A DNA stretch of 64,000 bases from Thinopyrum elongatum (GCA_011799875.1 CM022303.1:728210340-728274339), one strand, 5' to 3'; counted from the stretch's first letter, positions 46,001 to 59,937 are shown. Numbers and translations are program-made. Notes: generated from the letters alone by a model not told the origin.

Positions 46001-47961
46001 TTTTTTCATTATTTTTGGTTTCATGGCAATCCATTCTTTCTTTTTTCTGCTTTCATCCGTGTGTGCCCAAAATCACTGTTTTCACCCTTAATCATGAGTT
46101 TAGCACAAAACGAACTATATTTAAAGTATTTTACGATCCGACTCTTCTGCCTACAGTCTTAGAGCTGGCACTAGGGTACATGGGCTCTCGCCATCGTTAG
46201 TGTGATAGATACCATGACAACCGACATGCCAAGTGTCTACTTCCGTTGACCATGGTGATAGCTCACTAACCCTTTGCCATGGGGCGGCTGTGATAGCTCC
46301 CAGAGAGTTAAGTGGCGGGTGGGCCACCCACCCATTCAGCCCCACCCTTCTACCTCCTCTCCCACCTTAGTTGGCGCCCTCTTCCCCATACAAACTCCTC
46401 TCAAATCGATGTCATTTATTCGGTGAATCGAACCCATTTGCATCCCTTGAGGTAACCTCTTTCCCCCCCACCTCATTCACCCACCACCCCCCTCCCCCCC
46501 ACAACACGTTTGGTTGGTTGGAATCACATTGTTCATGGCATCGTTCAATTCAAGGTAAACCCTAGTCCAGGAATTTCTCTCAAATCCATTTTAAGATTGG
46601 GGGTGCAGGTTTGTGATGCATAGTAAGCATTATATTGCTGGTTTGTAGCAAGACTTAGGGTCGCGAGTTCGATTCTCGCAACGCCCCCACCCGTTTATTT
46701 TTTTTTCATTATTTTTGGTTTCATTAGGCAATCCATTCTTTCTTTTTCTGCTTTCATCTATGTGCCAAAATCACTGTTTTCACCCTTAATCATGTGTCTA
46801 GCACAAATGAACTAATTTTAAAGTATTTTACGATCCGACTCTTCTGCCTACAGTCAATTAGAGCGGGCCTAGGGCAGATGGGCTATCGCCATGGTCAAGT
46901 GTGATAGACACCGTTGACACCGAAATGCCCAAGTGTGTACTTCGTTGACCATGGTGATAGCTCACTAATCCTTTTGCCATGGGCGGCGTGTGATGTAGCT
47001 CCCGGAGAGTTAAGTGGCAGGTGGGCCACCCACCCATTCAGCCAGCACCCTTCTACCTCCTCTCTCCCACCTCAGCTGGCGCCCTCCTCCCCATACAAAC
47101 TCCTCTCAAATCGATGTCATTTTCGGTGAATCAAACCCATTTGCATCCCTTGAGGAACTCCCCCCCCCCCCCCCCAACCTCCCCCCCCCACCACCCCCCC
47201 CCCACACAGTTTGGTTGGTTTGAATCACATTATTTCATGCATCGTTCACTTCAATGTAAACCCAGTCCGGGAATTTCTCTCAAATCCATTCTTAAGATTG
47301 GGGGATGCAGGTATGTGATGCATAGTAAGCATTAAATTGGTAGTTTGTAGCAAGACTGGGTCGCGAGTTCGATTCTCGCAACGCATCCCACCCGTTTATT
47401 TTTTTTCATTATTTTTGGTTTCATTAGGCAATCCATTCTTCTTTTTTCTGCTTTCATTTGTGTGCCCAAATCACTGTTTTCACCCTTAATCATGAGTTTA
47501 GCAGAAAATGAACTATTTTTAAGTATTTTACGATCCGACTCTCCTGCCTACAGTCAATTAGAGCGGGCACTAGGGTAGATGGGCTATCGCCATGGTCAAG
47601 TGTGATAGATACCATTGACACCGACATGCCCAAGTGTCTACTTCCGTTGACCATGGTGATAGCTCACTAACCCTTTTGCCATGGGCGCGGTGATAGCTCC
47701 CCGAGAGTTAAGTGGCGGGTGGGCCACCCTCCCATTCAGCCCCCACCCTTCTACCTCCTCTCCCACCTCAGTTGGCGCCCTCTTCCCCATACAAACTCCT
47801 CTCAAATCGATGTCATTTATTAGGTGAATCAAACCCATTTGCATCCCTTGAGGTAACCCCCCCCCCCCCCACACACACACAAAGTTTGGTTGGTTGGAAT
47901 CACATTATTTCATGGCATCGTTCACTTCAACGTAAACCCTAGTCCGGAATTTCTCTCAATC
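42592..47961 (+). repeat. tRNA-tailed tandem array, block B (seven units and a partial)
   Basis: Units of about 664-710 bp; T-arm copies begin at 43235, 43945, 44609, 45279, 45958, 46659 and 47359. Each unit has an AT-rich start, a MULE 5' leader with the first codons of the exon (MPKCLLPLT then a stop), a GC-rich stretch with a conserved CCACCCATTCAGCC, a (C)n(CA)n tract, and ends GTAGCAAGACTTAGGGTCGCGAG... with the tRNA T-arm. Unit 1 directly follows the full tRNA. Small indels are frequent. Short open frames are not genes. Confidence 0.85.
43235..43261 (+). pseudogene. tRNA-Pro 3' half (T-arm and acceptor strand), repeated at each unit end
   Basis: GGTCGCGAGTTCGATTCTCG plus CAACG matches the last ~27 nt of the 42521 tRNA; what precedes it is unit sequence (TTTGTAGCAGACTTA), not anticodon arm. 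Equivalent copies lie at every unit boundary on both sides of the array. It keeps a B box but no A box. Confidence 0.8.
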
Positions 47962-48527
47962 GAGAGGAGGTAGAAGGGTGCTGGCTGAATGGGTGGGTGG
48001 CCCACCTGCCACTTAACTCTCCGGGAGCTATCACCGCCGCCCATGGCAAAAGGATTAGTGAGCTATCACCATGGTCAACGGAAGTACACACTTGGGCATT
48101 TCGGTGTCAACGGTGTCTATCACACTTGACCATGGCGATAGCCCATCTGCCCTAGTGCCCGCTCTAATTGACTGTAGGCAGAAGAGTCGGATCGTAAAAT
48201 ACTTTAAAATTAGTTCATTTTGTGCTAGACACATGATTAAGGGTGAAAACAGTGATTTTGGGCACATAGATGAAAGCAGAAAAAAGAAAGAATGGATTGC
48301 CTAATGAAACCAAAAATAATGAAAAAAAAATAAACGGGTGGGGGCGTTGCGAGAATCGAACTCGCGACCCTAAGTCTTGCTACAAACCAGCAATATAATG
48401 CTTACTATGCATCACAAACCTGCATCCCCCAATCTTAACAATGGATTTGAGAGAAATTCCCCGGACTAGGGTTTACTGAAGTGAACGATGCCATGAATAA
48501 TGTGATTCAAAACCAACCAAACTGTGT

Positions 48528-48562
<35 letters not shown>

Positions 48563-51246
48563 CCTCAAGGATGCAAATGGGTTTGATTCACCGAATAAAT
48601 GACATCGATTTGAAGGAGTTTGTATGGGGAGAGGGCGCCGCTGAGGTGGGAGAGGAGGTAGAGGGTGCGGCTGAATGGGTGGGTGGCCCCCCTGCCACTT
48701 AACTCTCGGGAGCTATCAACCGTCCGCCCATGGCAAAAGTTAGTGAGCTATCACCATGGTCAACGGAAGTAACACTTTGGGCATTCGGTGTCAGTGTCTA
48801 TCACACTTGACCATGGCGATAGCCCATCTGCCCTATGCCCGCTCTAATTGACTGTAGCAGAAAGTCGGATCGTAAAATACTTTAAAATAGTTCATTTTGT
48901 GCTAGACACATGATTAAGGGTGAAAACAGTGATTTGGGCACATAGATAAAGCAGAAAAGAAAGAATGGATTGCCTAATGAAACCAAAAATAATGAAAAAA
49001 ATAAACGGGTGGGGGGTTGCGAGAATCGAACCCGCGACCTAAGTCTTGCTACAAAACACAATTAATGCTTACTATCCTCACAAACCCTGCATCCCCCAAT
49101 CTTAACAATGGATTTGAGAGAAATTCCCTGGACTAGGGTTTACTTGAATTGAACGATGCCATGAACAATGTGATTCCAACCAACCAAACTGTGTGGTGGG
49201 GGGGAGGGGGGTGGGGGTGAAAGAGGTTACCTCAAGGGATGCAAATGGGTTTCGATTCACCGAATAATGACATCGATTTAGAGGAGTTTGTATGGGGAAG
49301 AGGGCGCCAACTAAGGTGGGAGAGGAGGTGAAGGGTGGGGGCTGAATGGGTGGGTGGCCCACCCGCCACTTAACTCTCGGGCTATCACACGCCGCCCATG
49401 GCAAAAGGGTTAGTGAGCTATCACCATGGTCAACGGAAGTAACACTTGGGCATGTCGTGTCAATGGTTCTATCACACTAACGATGGCGAGAGCCCATGTA
49501 CCCTAGTGCCACTCTAATTGACTGTAGGCAGAAGAGTCGGATCGTAAAATACTTTAAATATAGTTCTTTTGTGCTAAACTCATGATTAAGGGTGAAAACA
49601 GTGTTTTTGGCACACGGATGAAAGCAGAAAAAGAAAGAATGGATTGCCTAATGACAACCAAAATATGAAAAAAAAATAAATGATGGGGGGCGTTGCGAGA
49701 ATCGACTCGACGACTCTAAGTCTTGCTACAAACCACCAATATAATGCTTACTTGCATCACAAACCTGCATCCCCCAATCTTAACCATGATTTGAGAGAAA
49801 TTCCCTGGACTAAGGGTTCCTTAAGTGAACGATGCCATGAACAAATGTGATTCCAACCAACCAAACTGTGTGTGTGGTGGGGGGGGGGGTGAAAGAGGTT
49901 ACCTCAAGGATACACATGGGTTCGATTCACCAAATAAATGACATCGATTTAGAGGAGTTTTATGGGGAAGAGGGGCGCCAACTGAGTGGGAGAGGGGGTA
50001 GAAGGGTGGGGGCTGAATGGGTGGGTGGCCCACCTGCCACTAAACTCTCCGGAGCTATCACCGCCGCCCATGGCAAAAGGGTTAGTGGCTATCACCATGG
50101 TCAACGGAAGTAGACACTTGGGCATGTCGGTGTCAATGGTATCTATCACACTTGACCGTGGCGATAGCCCTCTACCCTAGTGCCCCGCTCTAATTGACTG
50201 TAGAAGAAGAGACGGCTCGTAAAATACTTTAAAAATAGTTCATTTTGTGCTAAACTCATGATTAAGGGTGAAAACAGTGATTTTGGGCACACGGATGAAA
50301 GCAGAAAAAGAAAGAATGGATTGCCTAATGAAACCAAAAATATGAAAAAAATAAACGGGTGCGGGGCGTTGCGAGAATCGAACTCGGCACCGTAAGTCTT
50401 GCTACAACCCCACCAATATAATGCTTCTATGCATCACATACCTGCATCCCCCAATCTTAAGAATGGATTTGAGAGAATTCCCCGGACTAGGTTTACGTTG
50501 AAGTGAACGATGCCATGAAATAATGTGATTCCAACAACCACAAACTTTGTGTGTGTGTGGGGGGGGGGGGGGGGGGTTACCTCAAGGATGCAAATGGGTT
50601 TGATTCACCTAATAAATGACATCGATTTGAGAGGAGTTTGTATGGGGAAGAGGGCGCCAACTGAGGTGGGAGAGGAGGTAGAAGGGTGGGGGGCTGAATG
50701 GTGGGTGGCCCACCCGCCACTTACTCTCGGGAGCTATCAACCGCGCCCATGGCAAAAGGGTTAGTGAGCTATCACCATGGTCAACGGAAGTAGACACTTG
50801 GGCATTCGGTGTCATGGTATCTATCACACTTGACCATGCGATAGCCCATCTACCCTAGTGCCCGCTCTAATTGACTGTAGCAGGAGAGTCGGATCGTAAA
50901 TACTTAAAAATAGTTCATTTTCTGCTAAACTCATGATTAAGGGTGAAAACAGTGATTTTGGGCACACAATGAAAGCAGAAAAAAGAAAGAATGGATTGCC
51001 TAATGAAACCAAAAATAATGAAAAAAAATAAATGAGTGGGGGGCGTTGCGAGAATCGAACTCGCGACTCTAAGTCTTGCTACAAACCACCAATATAATGC
51101 TTACTATGCATCACAAACCTGCATCCCCCAATCTTAACCATGAATTTGAGAGAAATTCCCTGGACTAGGGTTTACCTTAAAGTGAACGATGCCATGAAAC
51201 AATGTGATTCCAACCAACCAAACTGTGTGTGTGTGGGGGGGGGGGG
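47962..51246 (-). repeat. tRNA-tailed tandem array, block C (inverted)
   Basis: Orientation flips at 47961/47962 inside a unit. T-arm copies on the minus strand lie near 48344, 49016, 49690, 50366 and 51044. Diagnostic variants show that units here repeat, in reverse complement, the order of units 7, 6, 5 and 4 of block B (for example GCAGATGG with CGAAATGCCC, then CATCGTTAG, then GCCACGG with GTCTCTTCTTCC). Confidence 0.8.
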
Positions 51247-51356
51247 NNNNNNNNNNNNNNNNNNNNNNNNNNNNNNNNNNNNNNNNNNNNNNNNNNNNNN
51301 NNNNNNNNNNNNNNNNNNNNNNNNNNNNNNNNNNNNNNNNNNNNNNNNNNNNNNNN
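51247..51356. other. assembly gap (110 N)
   Basis: An N run inside an array unit. The flanks belong to the same unit type, so the gap is likely smaller or larger than shown. Confidence 0.99.
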
Positions 51357-51844
51357 GTTAGTGAGCTATCACCATGGTCAACGGAAGTAGACACTTGGGC
51401 ATGTCGGTGTCAATGGTATCTATCACACTAGACGATGGCGAGAGCCCATGTACCCTAGTGCCAGCTCTAATTGACTGTAGGCAGAAGAGTCGGATCGTAA
51501 AATACTTTAAATATAGTTCGTTTTGTGCTAAACTCATGATTAAGGGTGAAAACAGTGATTTTGGGCACACGGATGAAAGCAGAAAAAAGAAAGAATGGAT
51601 TGCCTAATGAAACCAAAAATAATGAAAAAAAATAAATGAGTGGGGGGCGTTGCGAGAATCGAACTCGCGACTCTAAGTCTTGCTACAAACCACCAATATA
51701 ATGCTTACTATGCATCACAAACCTGCATCCCCCAATCTTAACCATGAATTTGAGAGAAATTCCCTGGACTAGGGTTTACCTTAAAGTGAACGATGCCATG
51801 AAACAATGTGATTCCAACCAACCAAACTGTGTGTGTGTGGGGGG
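51357..51844 (-). repeat. array unit segment, then abrupt junction
   Basis: The first ~300 bases match 27729-28017 essentially base for base. It ends in a GTGTGTGTGGGGGG run that joins directly to sequence found at 17406, with no transition. Confidence 0.8.
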
Positions 51845-53259
51845 CGTTACTCTTAATTTTATTTTTCACCGACAAACTGCTATCCCATCCCATTTTCCAT
51901 GAAAATTGTCAAGCATGCCTGTTAGACTAACATGAACATCCACAAAAAAAATTAATTTTTTTGAAATTTATTTACTATTTGTTTTGAATTTATTCTTCAT
52001 CCGGGAGCATATGCGCCCAGAGCCAAAACGACCCTTAATGCGGCCTTATTTTATACATGGTGACATGACACGTAATTCACTTTCTGTCGGTATCGAATGC
52101 ACTCATAACATGTAATTCACTTTGGTTTTGTGAAGCATCTAGATGCTTTCGATTTGTTTTGTGAAGCTTTTGACCAGATTTTTATTTGTTTTTCTGTCGG
52201 GTTTTTTCTTGACTTTATTTTTTTCTCTTTTTTTTAAAAAATCATGAGTGTCCTTTTCCAAATTCACGAACTTTTTTATTCGGAAAGATTTTGGAATTGC
52301 GACTTTTTCAAATTTTTTGAAATACTTCTGAGTTCATAATTATTTTCAATACATGTTTTTCTTCAAATTTATGAACTTTGAAATTTGGAATTCATGTACT
52401 TTTCCAAATTTGGGATTTTTCTGATTTTGCTAATCTTTCTTCAAAATTCATGAATTGTTAATTGACAAACGTTTTGGAGTTTGTGGAACTTTTCAAGTTC
52501 ATGAACCTTTTTTCAATTCCATGAATATTTTCAAATTCATGAACTTTTTCCAAATAGAAAATATCGGTTTTTTACTTGATAGAAGACAGCCCTGCAACAA
52601 AATATAAGCAGAAAAAAAACTGGCTGATCGAGTGTGGCAGAGCGAACGATCGGTTATTACTGGCGGGCCATGCAACAGTGTGTTAGTGCTGCTGAAGCGC
52701 TGTAGAGCAGGTGCCGCCTATTGTGAGGCGCATGGGCTGTCACGTCTACAAGGTGGTTGTGGTAGGCCAACTCAATAGGAATTGGCTTGTCCGTCGACAT
52801 CACTAGAATTTCATTTTTTACTTCTATTTGAATTTTAAATAAAATGAATACATTTCAAAACTTCAGACTTAAGAATTTAAAAATACAAACTTGAATTTTT
52901 TTAACATAGTATAATAAAATAAGTTGATAACATTTTATAAAAAATGGGTGTGAAAAATATTCGGGTGTTTCGACAAAATGAAGCGATTTTAAAAAAAAAA
53001 TTATACATTGCAAAAAATAGCTTTCATAATGTCATAAAAATGGTTTCGTGCCAAAGTGTAAGTAACATTTGATGGAAATGTTCCCTGCGTTTGAAAAAAT
53101 AATTTATGACATGTTTTAAAAGATTTATCTAAAAATAAAAATGTTCACGTGGTTAAAAAAATGCTTAGTTCAATTAAAAGATTGTATCTTGGCATTTTTA
53201 GAAATATTCACGTGTTTCCAAAAATATATCCGTCAAAACGTGAAAATGTATGCAATGTA

Positions 53260-53506
53260 CTCTCCTCCTTCCAAAATATAAGGCGCGTTGACTTTGCACG
53301 GTCTTTGAGTATGACTTTGACCTAAATAGTATCAAATACAGGAATTGAACATGTATCAATAGTATCATCGTATTTGTTGCCCAAAACATTCTATTTCATT
53401 GTGTTTATAATAATTTTATAGGCATATAGTAGGTGAAAATCATGGTCAAGGTTGTGCGATGAAGACCAAAAAAGTTAATGCGGCCTTATATTTTTGGAAG
53501 TGGGAG
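53260..53506. mobile_element. Stowaway-type MITE, second copy
   Basis: Duplicate of 18840-19095, with TIRs CTCTCCTCCTTCC and GGAAGTGGGAG each damaged by small indels. Confidence 0.75.
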
Positions 53507-53707
53507 TATCAAAATGTTCGTGCAGTTTTAATAAAAATGTTCATTGCCATTAAAAAAATGTACAATGTGGTATATGGAAATATGTTGTCCACTATTCAAA
53601 AAACATTTCAGAACATGGATTTTTTGAAATGTACATAACGTATGTTTGAAAAATGTCCAACATGTATCAAAAAATAGCTTAATGTGTGCTCTAAAAATGT
53701 ATATTTT

Positions 53708-54960
53708 GTACTGAGAAAAGATAGACATGTGTCAATAGAAAGAAAACTGACAAAATCCAACACAGAAACAAAAAGATAGCGAATAAAACCAAAAATGAAA
53801 CAAAAAAAGAAAACCACAAGTAAGAAAAGTGAAGAAAGAAAAAAAATCAATGAGAAAAATAGAGAAAACAAAAGTAAAAAATGAAAACCAAACCATTGAA
53901 AAACCATAGATGGAGAAAATAAAAGAAAACACAAAAGAAAAAAAACCGAAGATAACCAGTCGACCGAACCTAGCAACACATCACTAAACAATTTTCTAAC
54001 CTGCCGCTAGTGGTGCCCGTAGGCGATTTCCTATTAGAAATCGATACAGGAAACACACATAGGTGTCACGCTATAGAAGTGCTCTCAACGCAGCAACCCG
54101 CTCGCCTCTACATATTTTCGTACTGAGAAAGGTAGACATGTGTTCAATAGAAGAGAAGTGACAAAATCTGACAAGAAACAAAAAGATAGTGAAGAAAAAC
54201 CACAAAAGAAACAAAAAAACAAAAGAAACCCAAAGTAAAGAAAGTAAGAAAGAAAAAAACCAATGAGAAAATAGAGAAACAAAAATAAAAATGGAAAATG
54301 AAACCGAACCAATGAAAAACCACAGATGGAGAATATAAAATAAAATACAAAAGGAAAAAACCGAAGATAACCAGTCGACCGAACCTAGCAACCACATCAC
54401 TAAACAATTTTCTAACCAGCCGCTAGTGGTCGCCCGTAGGCGATTCCTAAAAAGAAATCGTACAGGCAACACACATAGTGTCGCGCTGTAGAAGTGCTCT
54501 CAACGCCAGCAACCCGCTCGCCTCTACATATTTTTGTACTGAGGAAAGGTAGACATGTGTTCAATAGAAAGAAAACTGATAAAATCCGACACAGAAACAA
54601 AAAGATAGCGAAGAAAACCAGAAAAGAAACAAAAAAAGAAAAACCAAAGTAAAAAAGTGAAGAAAGAAAAAAAATCATGAGAAAAAATAGAGAAAACAAA
54701 AGTAAAAAAATGAAAAATGAAAACCAAACCAATGAAAAACCACAGATGGAGAAAATAAAAAATTACAAAGAAAAAAAAAGCAAGACCAGTCGACCGAATC
54801 TAGCAACCTCATCACTAAACAATTTTCTAACCGGTCGCTAGTGGTCGCCTATAGGCGATTTCCTATTAGAAATCGATACAGGCACACAACATAGGTGTCG
54901 CGCTGTAGAAGTGTACTCAACGCAGCGAGTAATGGGCCGCACCACTACATATTTTGTTCT
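53708..54960. repeat. triple ~415-bp repeat, second copy
   Basis: Unit starts near 53708, 54120 and 54536; each is a few bases shorter than its partner at 19296-20565. Confidence 0.8.
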
Positions 54961-55660
54961 TTTTTTTTTCAGTGTGAAGCTTTTTTTTTTGTTTTTGCTT
55001 TCCTACTTTAATTATGTTTTATTTCCACATCACTAAAAAATGTGGAAAAATACTTTGTTTAGATTTTTAAAATGGTTCATCGCATATTATAGTATTGTTC
55101 GGAGAATGAATTTTTTTTGTTCTCACGGTTTTAAAAATTGTTCATACATTTAAAAAAAATGTTCTAAAATATTTGTTTGTGCAATGTAAAAAAATGTCCG
55201 TGATATTTAAAAATGTTCACATGTTAAATAAAACATGTTCAGATGTTTTGATAGAAAATGTTCATCGTGTACTGTAAATGTTCAACGTGCGTCAAGAAAA
55301 TGTTTGCATGTATACAAAAAAAAGAACAACATGTATTCAAGAATATGTTCATCATCTATTTTTGTAATGTTCAGTGTGTATTCGAAAATATTCTAACATG
55401 TATATGAAAAAAATGTTCATCAGGTATTGAAAAATACTCAACGTATATAAAAAAAGGTCACCGTGTACAACACAAGGTCAACATGTGTTTGCTTCCCAAT
55501 ACAATAGAAGGTTCATGAACCGGTGCAAAACCTTTGCAAAACACCGCTCGTGTAAGTGTAATTGGGAGGCTGCTCCTACTAATCGCCTATTGCAAAACGG
55601 AATCGTTTACAAAGCAGGTAAGATATACCTCTAGCGTTGAGAGATGGCCTTGTTTCTTAA

Positions 55661-57036
55661 AGCACATCCAAGAGAATGAGCAAATCTTGGTCCATTGTTC
55701 GGGGTGTGTTCAACTATGTACAGATACCAGAGCGAGCCCTATTTGTCCACCTCTACAACTTTTCATCTCATATTTTTTCCTTTTTACTATTTCCCTCAAA
55801 TTTCATCACAGTTCAACAATAAATATTAAACACAAACCATTTTTGAACATAAATATTCAACAATTAGCAAGTCAAACAACTCAACATTCAAACATGATCC
55901 GCAGTAAATAGTTCAACAGTCCATTCTGAACAGATAAAACAAACAAATCAAAGGTTTTCTTGTGCACGTTGAGAATGTCTGCCTCCCCATAATTCACTCA
56001 TTGAATTGACATCCATGAGGCTAGTGTAGCCAACATGATTCTCGACTCCTCGGTGATCCTGCTCTGCATCTCCCATCCCAATGTTATCTATCGCCTTCGT
56101 CTTCTTGAGCTCCATATGCTCCCTCACATTCACCTTCTCAAACTCCTTCCTCTTCCTCTCACCTCTTCCTCTCACCATCTCCTCCTCGAACTCCATCCTC
56201 TACCTTTGGTCATTAGAGTAGAGCTTGCATCTTCCCTCCTTCTCTCCTCCTTGATGTCCCTTTTTTTCATTTTCATGTCTTTGTTGGAAAGAAGCTCCAC
56301 CCACATGGACGACATTTTGCTAGCCGCTCTGTCATGTGTGACCCTATGTTTCTCCCACTTCTCTTCCTCGTCATCCTACTTCTCTTCTGCTCAACCCTGT
56401 GACCCTATGTTGCTCAAACCCCAACCTCCTCAGCGTCACGAAGACCACCCTGAGGCCATCCTAGCCGGTCAGGCGACCACCTCGGTCCTGATGAGTAGCC
56501 TGTCGGAATTATCCTCCTGAGCACAAGGTGTTCGAAGAAAAGCCTGTAAGGTAAAAAATTCGTTTTTCTCTTTTTTTGCGATATGGGAGTAGATTGTAAT
56601 AATGGGAAGTATTGTGTTGTAGATGAGTTCGTTTGAATCCTCTCCATGTATCCTTCTCTGAAGAGGAATATGAGAGGACGAAGATGAGGACATTGCTTTG
56701 ATATGACGATGCACATGTATTAGAAGAAGCGACCGAAGCATGATGGTTCCATTGTCGGCCGTGAGGTGATTTATATGTTGAGGCTAGGTGGACACAATAG
56801 ACTGATGCTCAACTATTTTGGTACAAATCTGGTGTATCAGAGTGATACTTTAGATGCCGGTTTTGGACGGCTCTGGATTTGTTTCATCACATGCCAAAAT
56901 GTTCTAATAGTTGAAGGCCAATTTTTGGACCCAGTTTTATATCCATGGCAGAAAATTTTCTAGCCCCCCAAAACCTTTCTCCCCTTCGCTAAATTTCTTT
57001 TAGCACCAACTTTTACATCATCTGTTGGAGATGCTG
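55661..57036 (+). mobile_element. PIF/Harbinger remnant, second copy
   Basis: Same ends and contents as 21294-22678, including the ORF1-like fragment (55948-56196, minus) and the transposase N-terminal piece (about 56622-56930, plus). Unlike the first copy, the VYPE stop is replaced by a frameshift (VYQSDTLDAGF). Confidence 0.6.
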
Positions 57037-57207
57037 TAAGAAAACTTATATCTCCGTTGTGCAAGAGGGGGTAGAGACCGGTTGGAAAATAATAAATTGT
57101 GTATTATTTATCATACCAATGATTACAAGCAATTGATAAAAAGTCAACACATCCAGTGATAAATCATTCCATTTCACAATTTACAAACCATAGGAGGCAC
57201 GTACATA

Positions 57208-57958
57208 TCAATATTACCCGTCTGTATGCTTGCTAATGAGGCGTAGTTTGAGGCTGGTGCCGATGAATGTCCTTCTAGTGGGGAAGACGCTGAACAGCAC
57301 GCTGGCGAAGGCAGGATTCCAGAGGCAGGTTCCTGAACAGCTGCTGGGCCTCCTCCCGGCGTTCGGGAAGAAGCAGTTCTGAATCCCCACGTCCGTCAAC
57401 GCCATTGCCAAGAACACGAGCACCACGAGGATGGCATGAACAAGGTCCTGGACCCTCAGAAGACGGTTCTCTAGCTCCGGCAAGATGTCGGAGAACACCA
57501 CCTCCTCCTCTGCCTTGGATAGGTTGAACACGTTGAGGCGGCCGCATGTGGCCACGCCGTAGTACAGCTTGCCATGTGGACCAAGGTATCTGTCAAGACG
57601 AAGAAGAAGCAGGAGAGGGAGAGACACAAGCAGCACCATGGTGATGTACCAGTTGCTGCTGTAGCACTTGCCCCGTTGCTGAAGGACGAGGCCAGCATCG
57701 GTATATCATCACCGTCCCCGACGGCAGCAGCTGCGCCAGGTTCGCCGTCGCAGACAGAATCGGCCGGCCCATCCGGCCGCCGTCGCGTCGTCCTCTGGGA
57801 CGTGCCGGGTTGACGAGGCGGGGTACTTCGTCGTCGGGTGATGAGCGGCGGGTACGTCGTCGTGGCGTTGATGGGCGGCGGGTACTCGTCCTCGGGTTGA
57901 TGAGCGGCGAGGACGACGCTGCCTCCATGTCCTCAACGCCACCTCTGAGTGCTGCCAT
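57208..57958 (-). pseudogene. DMP (DUF679) gene, frameshifted second copy
   Basis: Matches the intact gene at 22850-23617 from ATG (57956-57958) to TGA, but single-base losses split the frame into pieces at 57593-57958, 57471-57698 and 57214-57639, including in the Pro-rich repeats, the first membrane segment and the C-terminal third. It is 17 bp shorter. Loss in homopolymers such as CCCC, GGGG and AATT fits sequencing error as well as pseudogene decay. Confidence 0.8.
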
Positions 57959-59937
57959 TCGCCTCGGCTCACTTGTAATTTCTGAGGGTGTGCGTGTTTA
58001 CTAGCCCGGTAGCTCTGCTGGTGGTGCATTGCTCGCCCATTCGCTCTACTACATGTATAGCTAGCCGTCCGGTGAAGCCACATGATACCGGTAGTAAGTA
58101 ATACTGGCTTATTGCTCGCGAGTGATTGTTAATTAGTGCTACTTGTACATCGGTTGCGTCGTGAAGTTAACTAATGACGCTTTTCACCTTTGACTTTGTA
58201 GAAATTAGCCATGTTGATCTGTTCAACTTTGAAGAAATATTAACATGTCCTTCTGATATGAAAAAGAATATGATATCCAATATCGATCGGGTACACACAT
58301 TGCATAGGATGTACGCATAGCATCAATGATGATATGCAAGCCGGTACTTTATGACTATGTGCTGAAAATCTGGATAACTATCCATTTGGATTTCCCAATA
58401 GCGAGCTAAGCCGTATTAGCATTTCGGCATAAATAAGCAGACAATTAAGCAACAAATATAACATACTTGACAATTGACATATAACAACTACGGTCCAGCC
58501 AAGAAATATAACAATGACATGGTGGTAGTTCAAAAAGCAACTACAACATAACAAGGATATGGTGTTGTTCGTTACATAACTAACACACAGCATCAACTAG
58601 CTATTGTACATAACAGCCACACACAGCAGCAAGTCACAATCCAGGACATGGTCCAGTTCAATACATGACAAACCAAAGTTTGGCATCCCGCCAAAGAACA
58701 TAACAACTAGTAGTTTTAAGTTCAATACATAACAAACAAGCAAAGCTAGCTTGTCATTAGGAGGACTTTGTTTTGCGTGTGTGCCTCCACATAGTCTCGG
58801 TCTATATGTATATAGGACAAGAGTTGACATGACATGATAGATGACCTCGCTGCGGATTGAAAAATCATGGCTTACAAATGAAAAAAGAGCGTAACCACCC
58901 CTAGGATAAGATGAGGGAGGATGCCTCACCTTTGTTCGAACAACAATCGTTCCAGGCCGTGTGTCGGCTTGAGGTATCAACCAGTCTTGGATCAACTGAC
59001 ATCATTAACTGTTAACAAGATTTTCGTAGGCCTAGACTTAGGGATGGATCAAGGTCCTTCTAAATATTTAGGAAGTTTGCGCATATGGAGGTGATACACA
59101 CATTGACACATTGTTAAGTGACATCAACTTGGCTGTACTTATAGCTACCTAACTACGAGAAGACTTGGGAATCGATTGAGGTCATAATTAAAAACTCATC
59201 GACTGAATCTAATATAGATGCAAAAGTTGTTATCATTGTTTATATTGTCAATGTAAACTCTAAATAGAAGGACACCGAATGACAAGGCATTTTTATTTGG
59301 GAGATTGTTGGCTTGGGCTTCAAACAAAATTGGAGTCAATTGCACAGAAACACCACATAGGTGGAATCACTTGCGGAAAGAACGGTTTTCCATATTTATT
59401 TTTTTGAATTTGCACCATGCGCGAGCAATTTTTTTTTAAAATCATATTGATCCCTCGTTTTGGCTTGTTTAACCACCTAAATTAACAGTTAGCCCCATTT
59501 CAAGTGCTAACGTGACAAAGAAAATGTCAATTACAAAGAGACCCTAATTTATTTTTTCCATTTAATGGTCTAGCCTATTTATACTAGCCTGTAAAAAGTA
59601 ATTGCACTAGTCTCTATGAATTTTTTCCATTCAATGTGACAAACGAATGCCAGAAGATTACCAATGGATCCTTGATAGGTGGATGTGTTTGGGCCTCTCG
59701 CCGAGGAAGGGGGGTTGTTGCTGATTGGACGTCCACTATAAGTGAAGCCGAGGGAATGGGAGGGCTTTGATGGAATTGAAGATCCTTATCACTTCCCAGC
59801 CAACACATACTCGTGGGACAATGTTGACGGCTTCATAGGCAAGTCAATGGTGTTGTACAAGAGCTGAATCAATGAACTCCACACGCTGACGTATAAGCAA
59901 GTATAGCCGTGTCTAGCAACCACCACTCTACCCGATT

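Noticed and set aside
51357..51844. End of block C as a natural array boundary
   Set aside because: The junction at 51844/51845 lies inside a homopolymer and joins mid-repeat sequence; more likely an assembly join.
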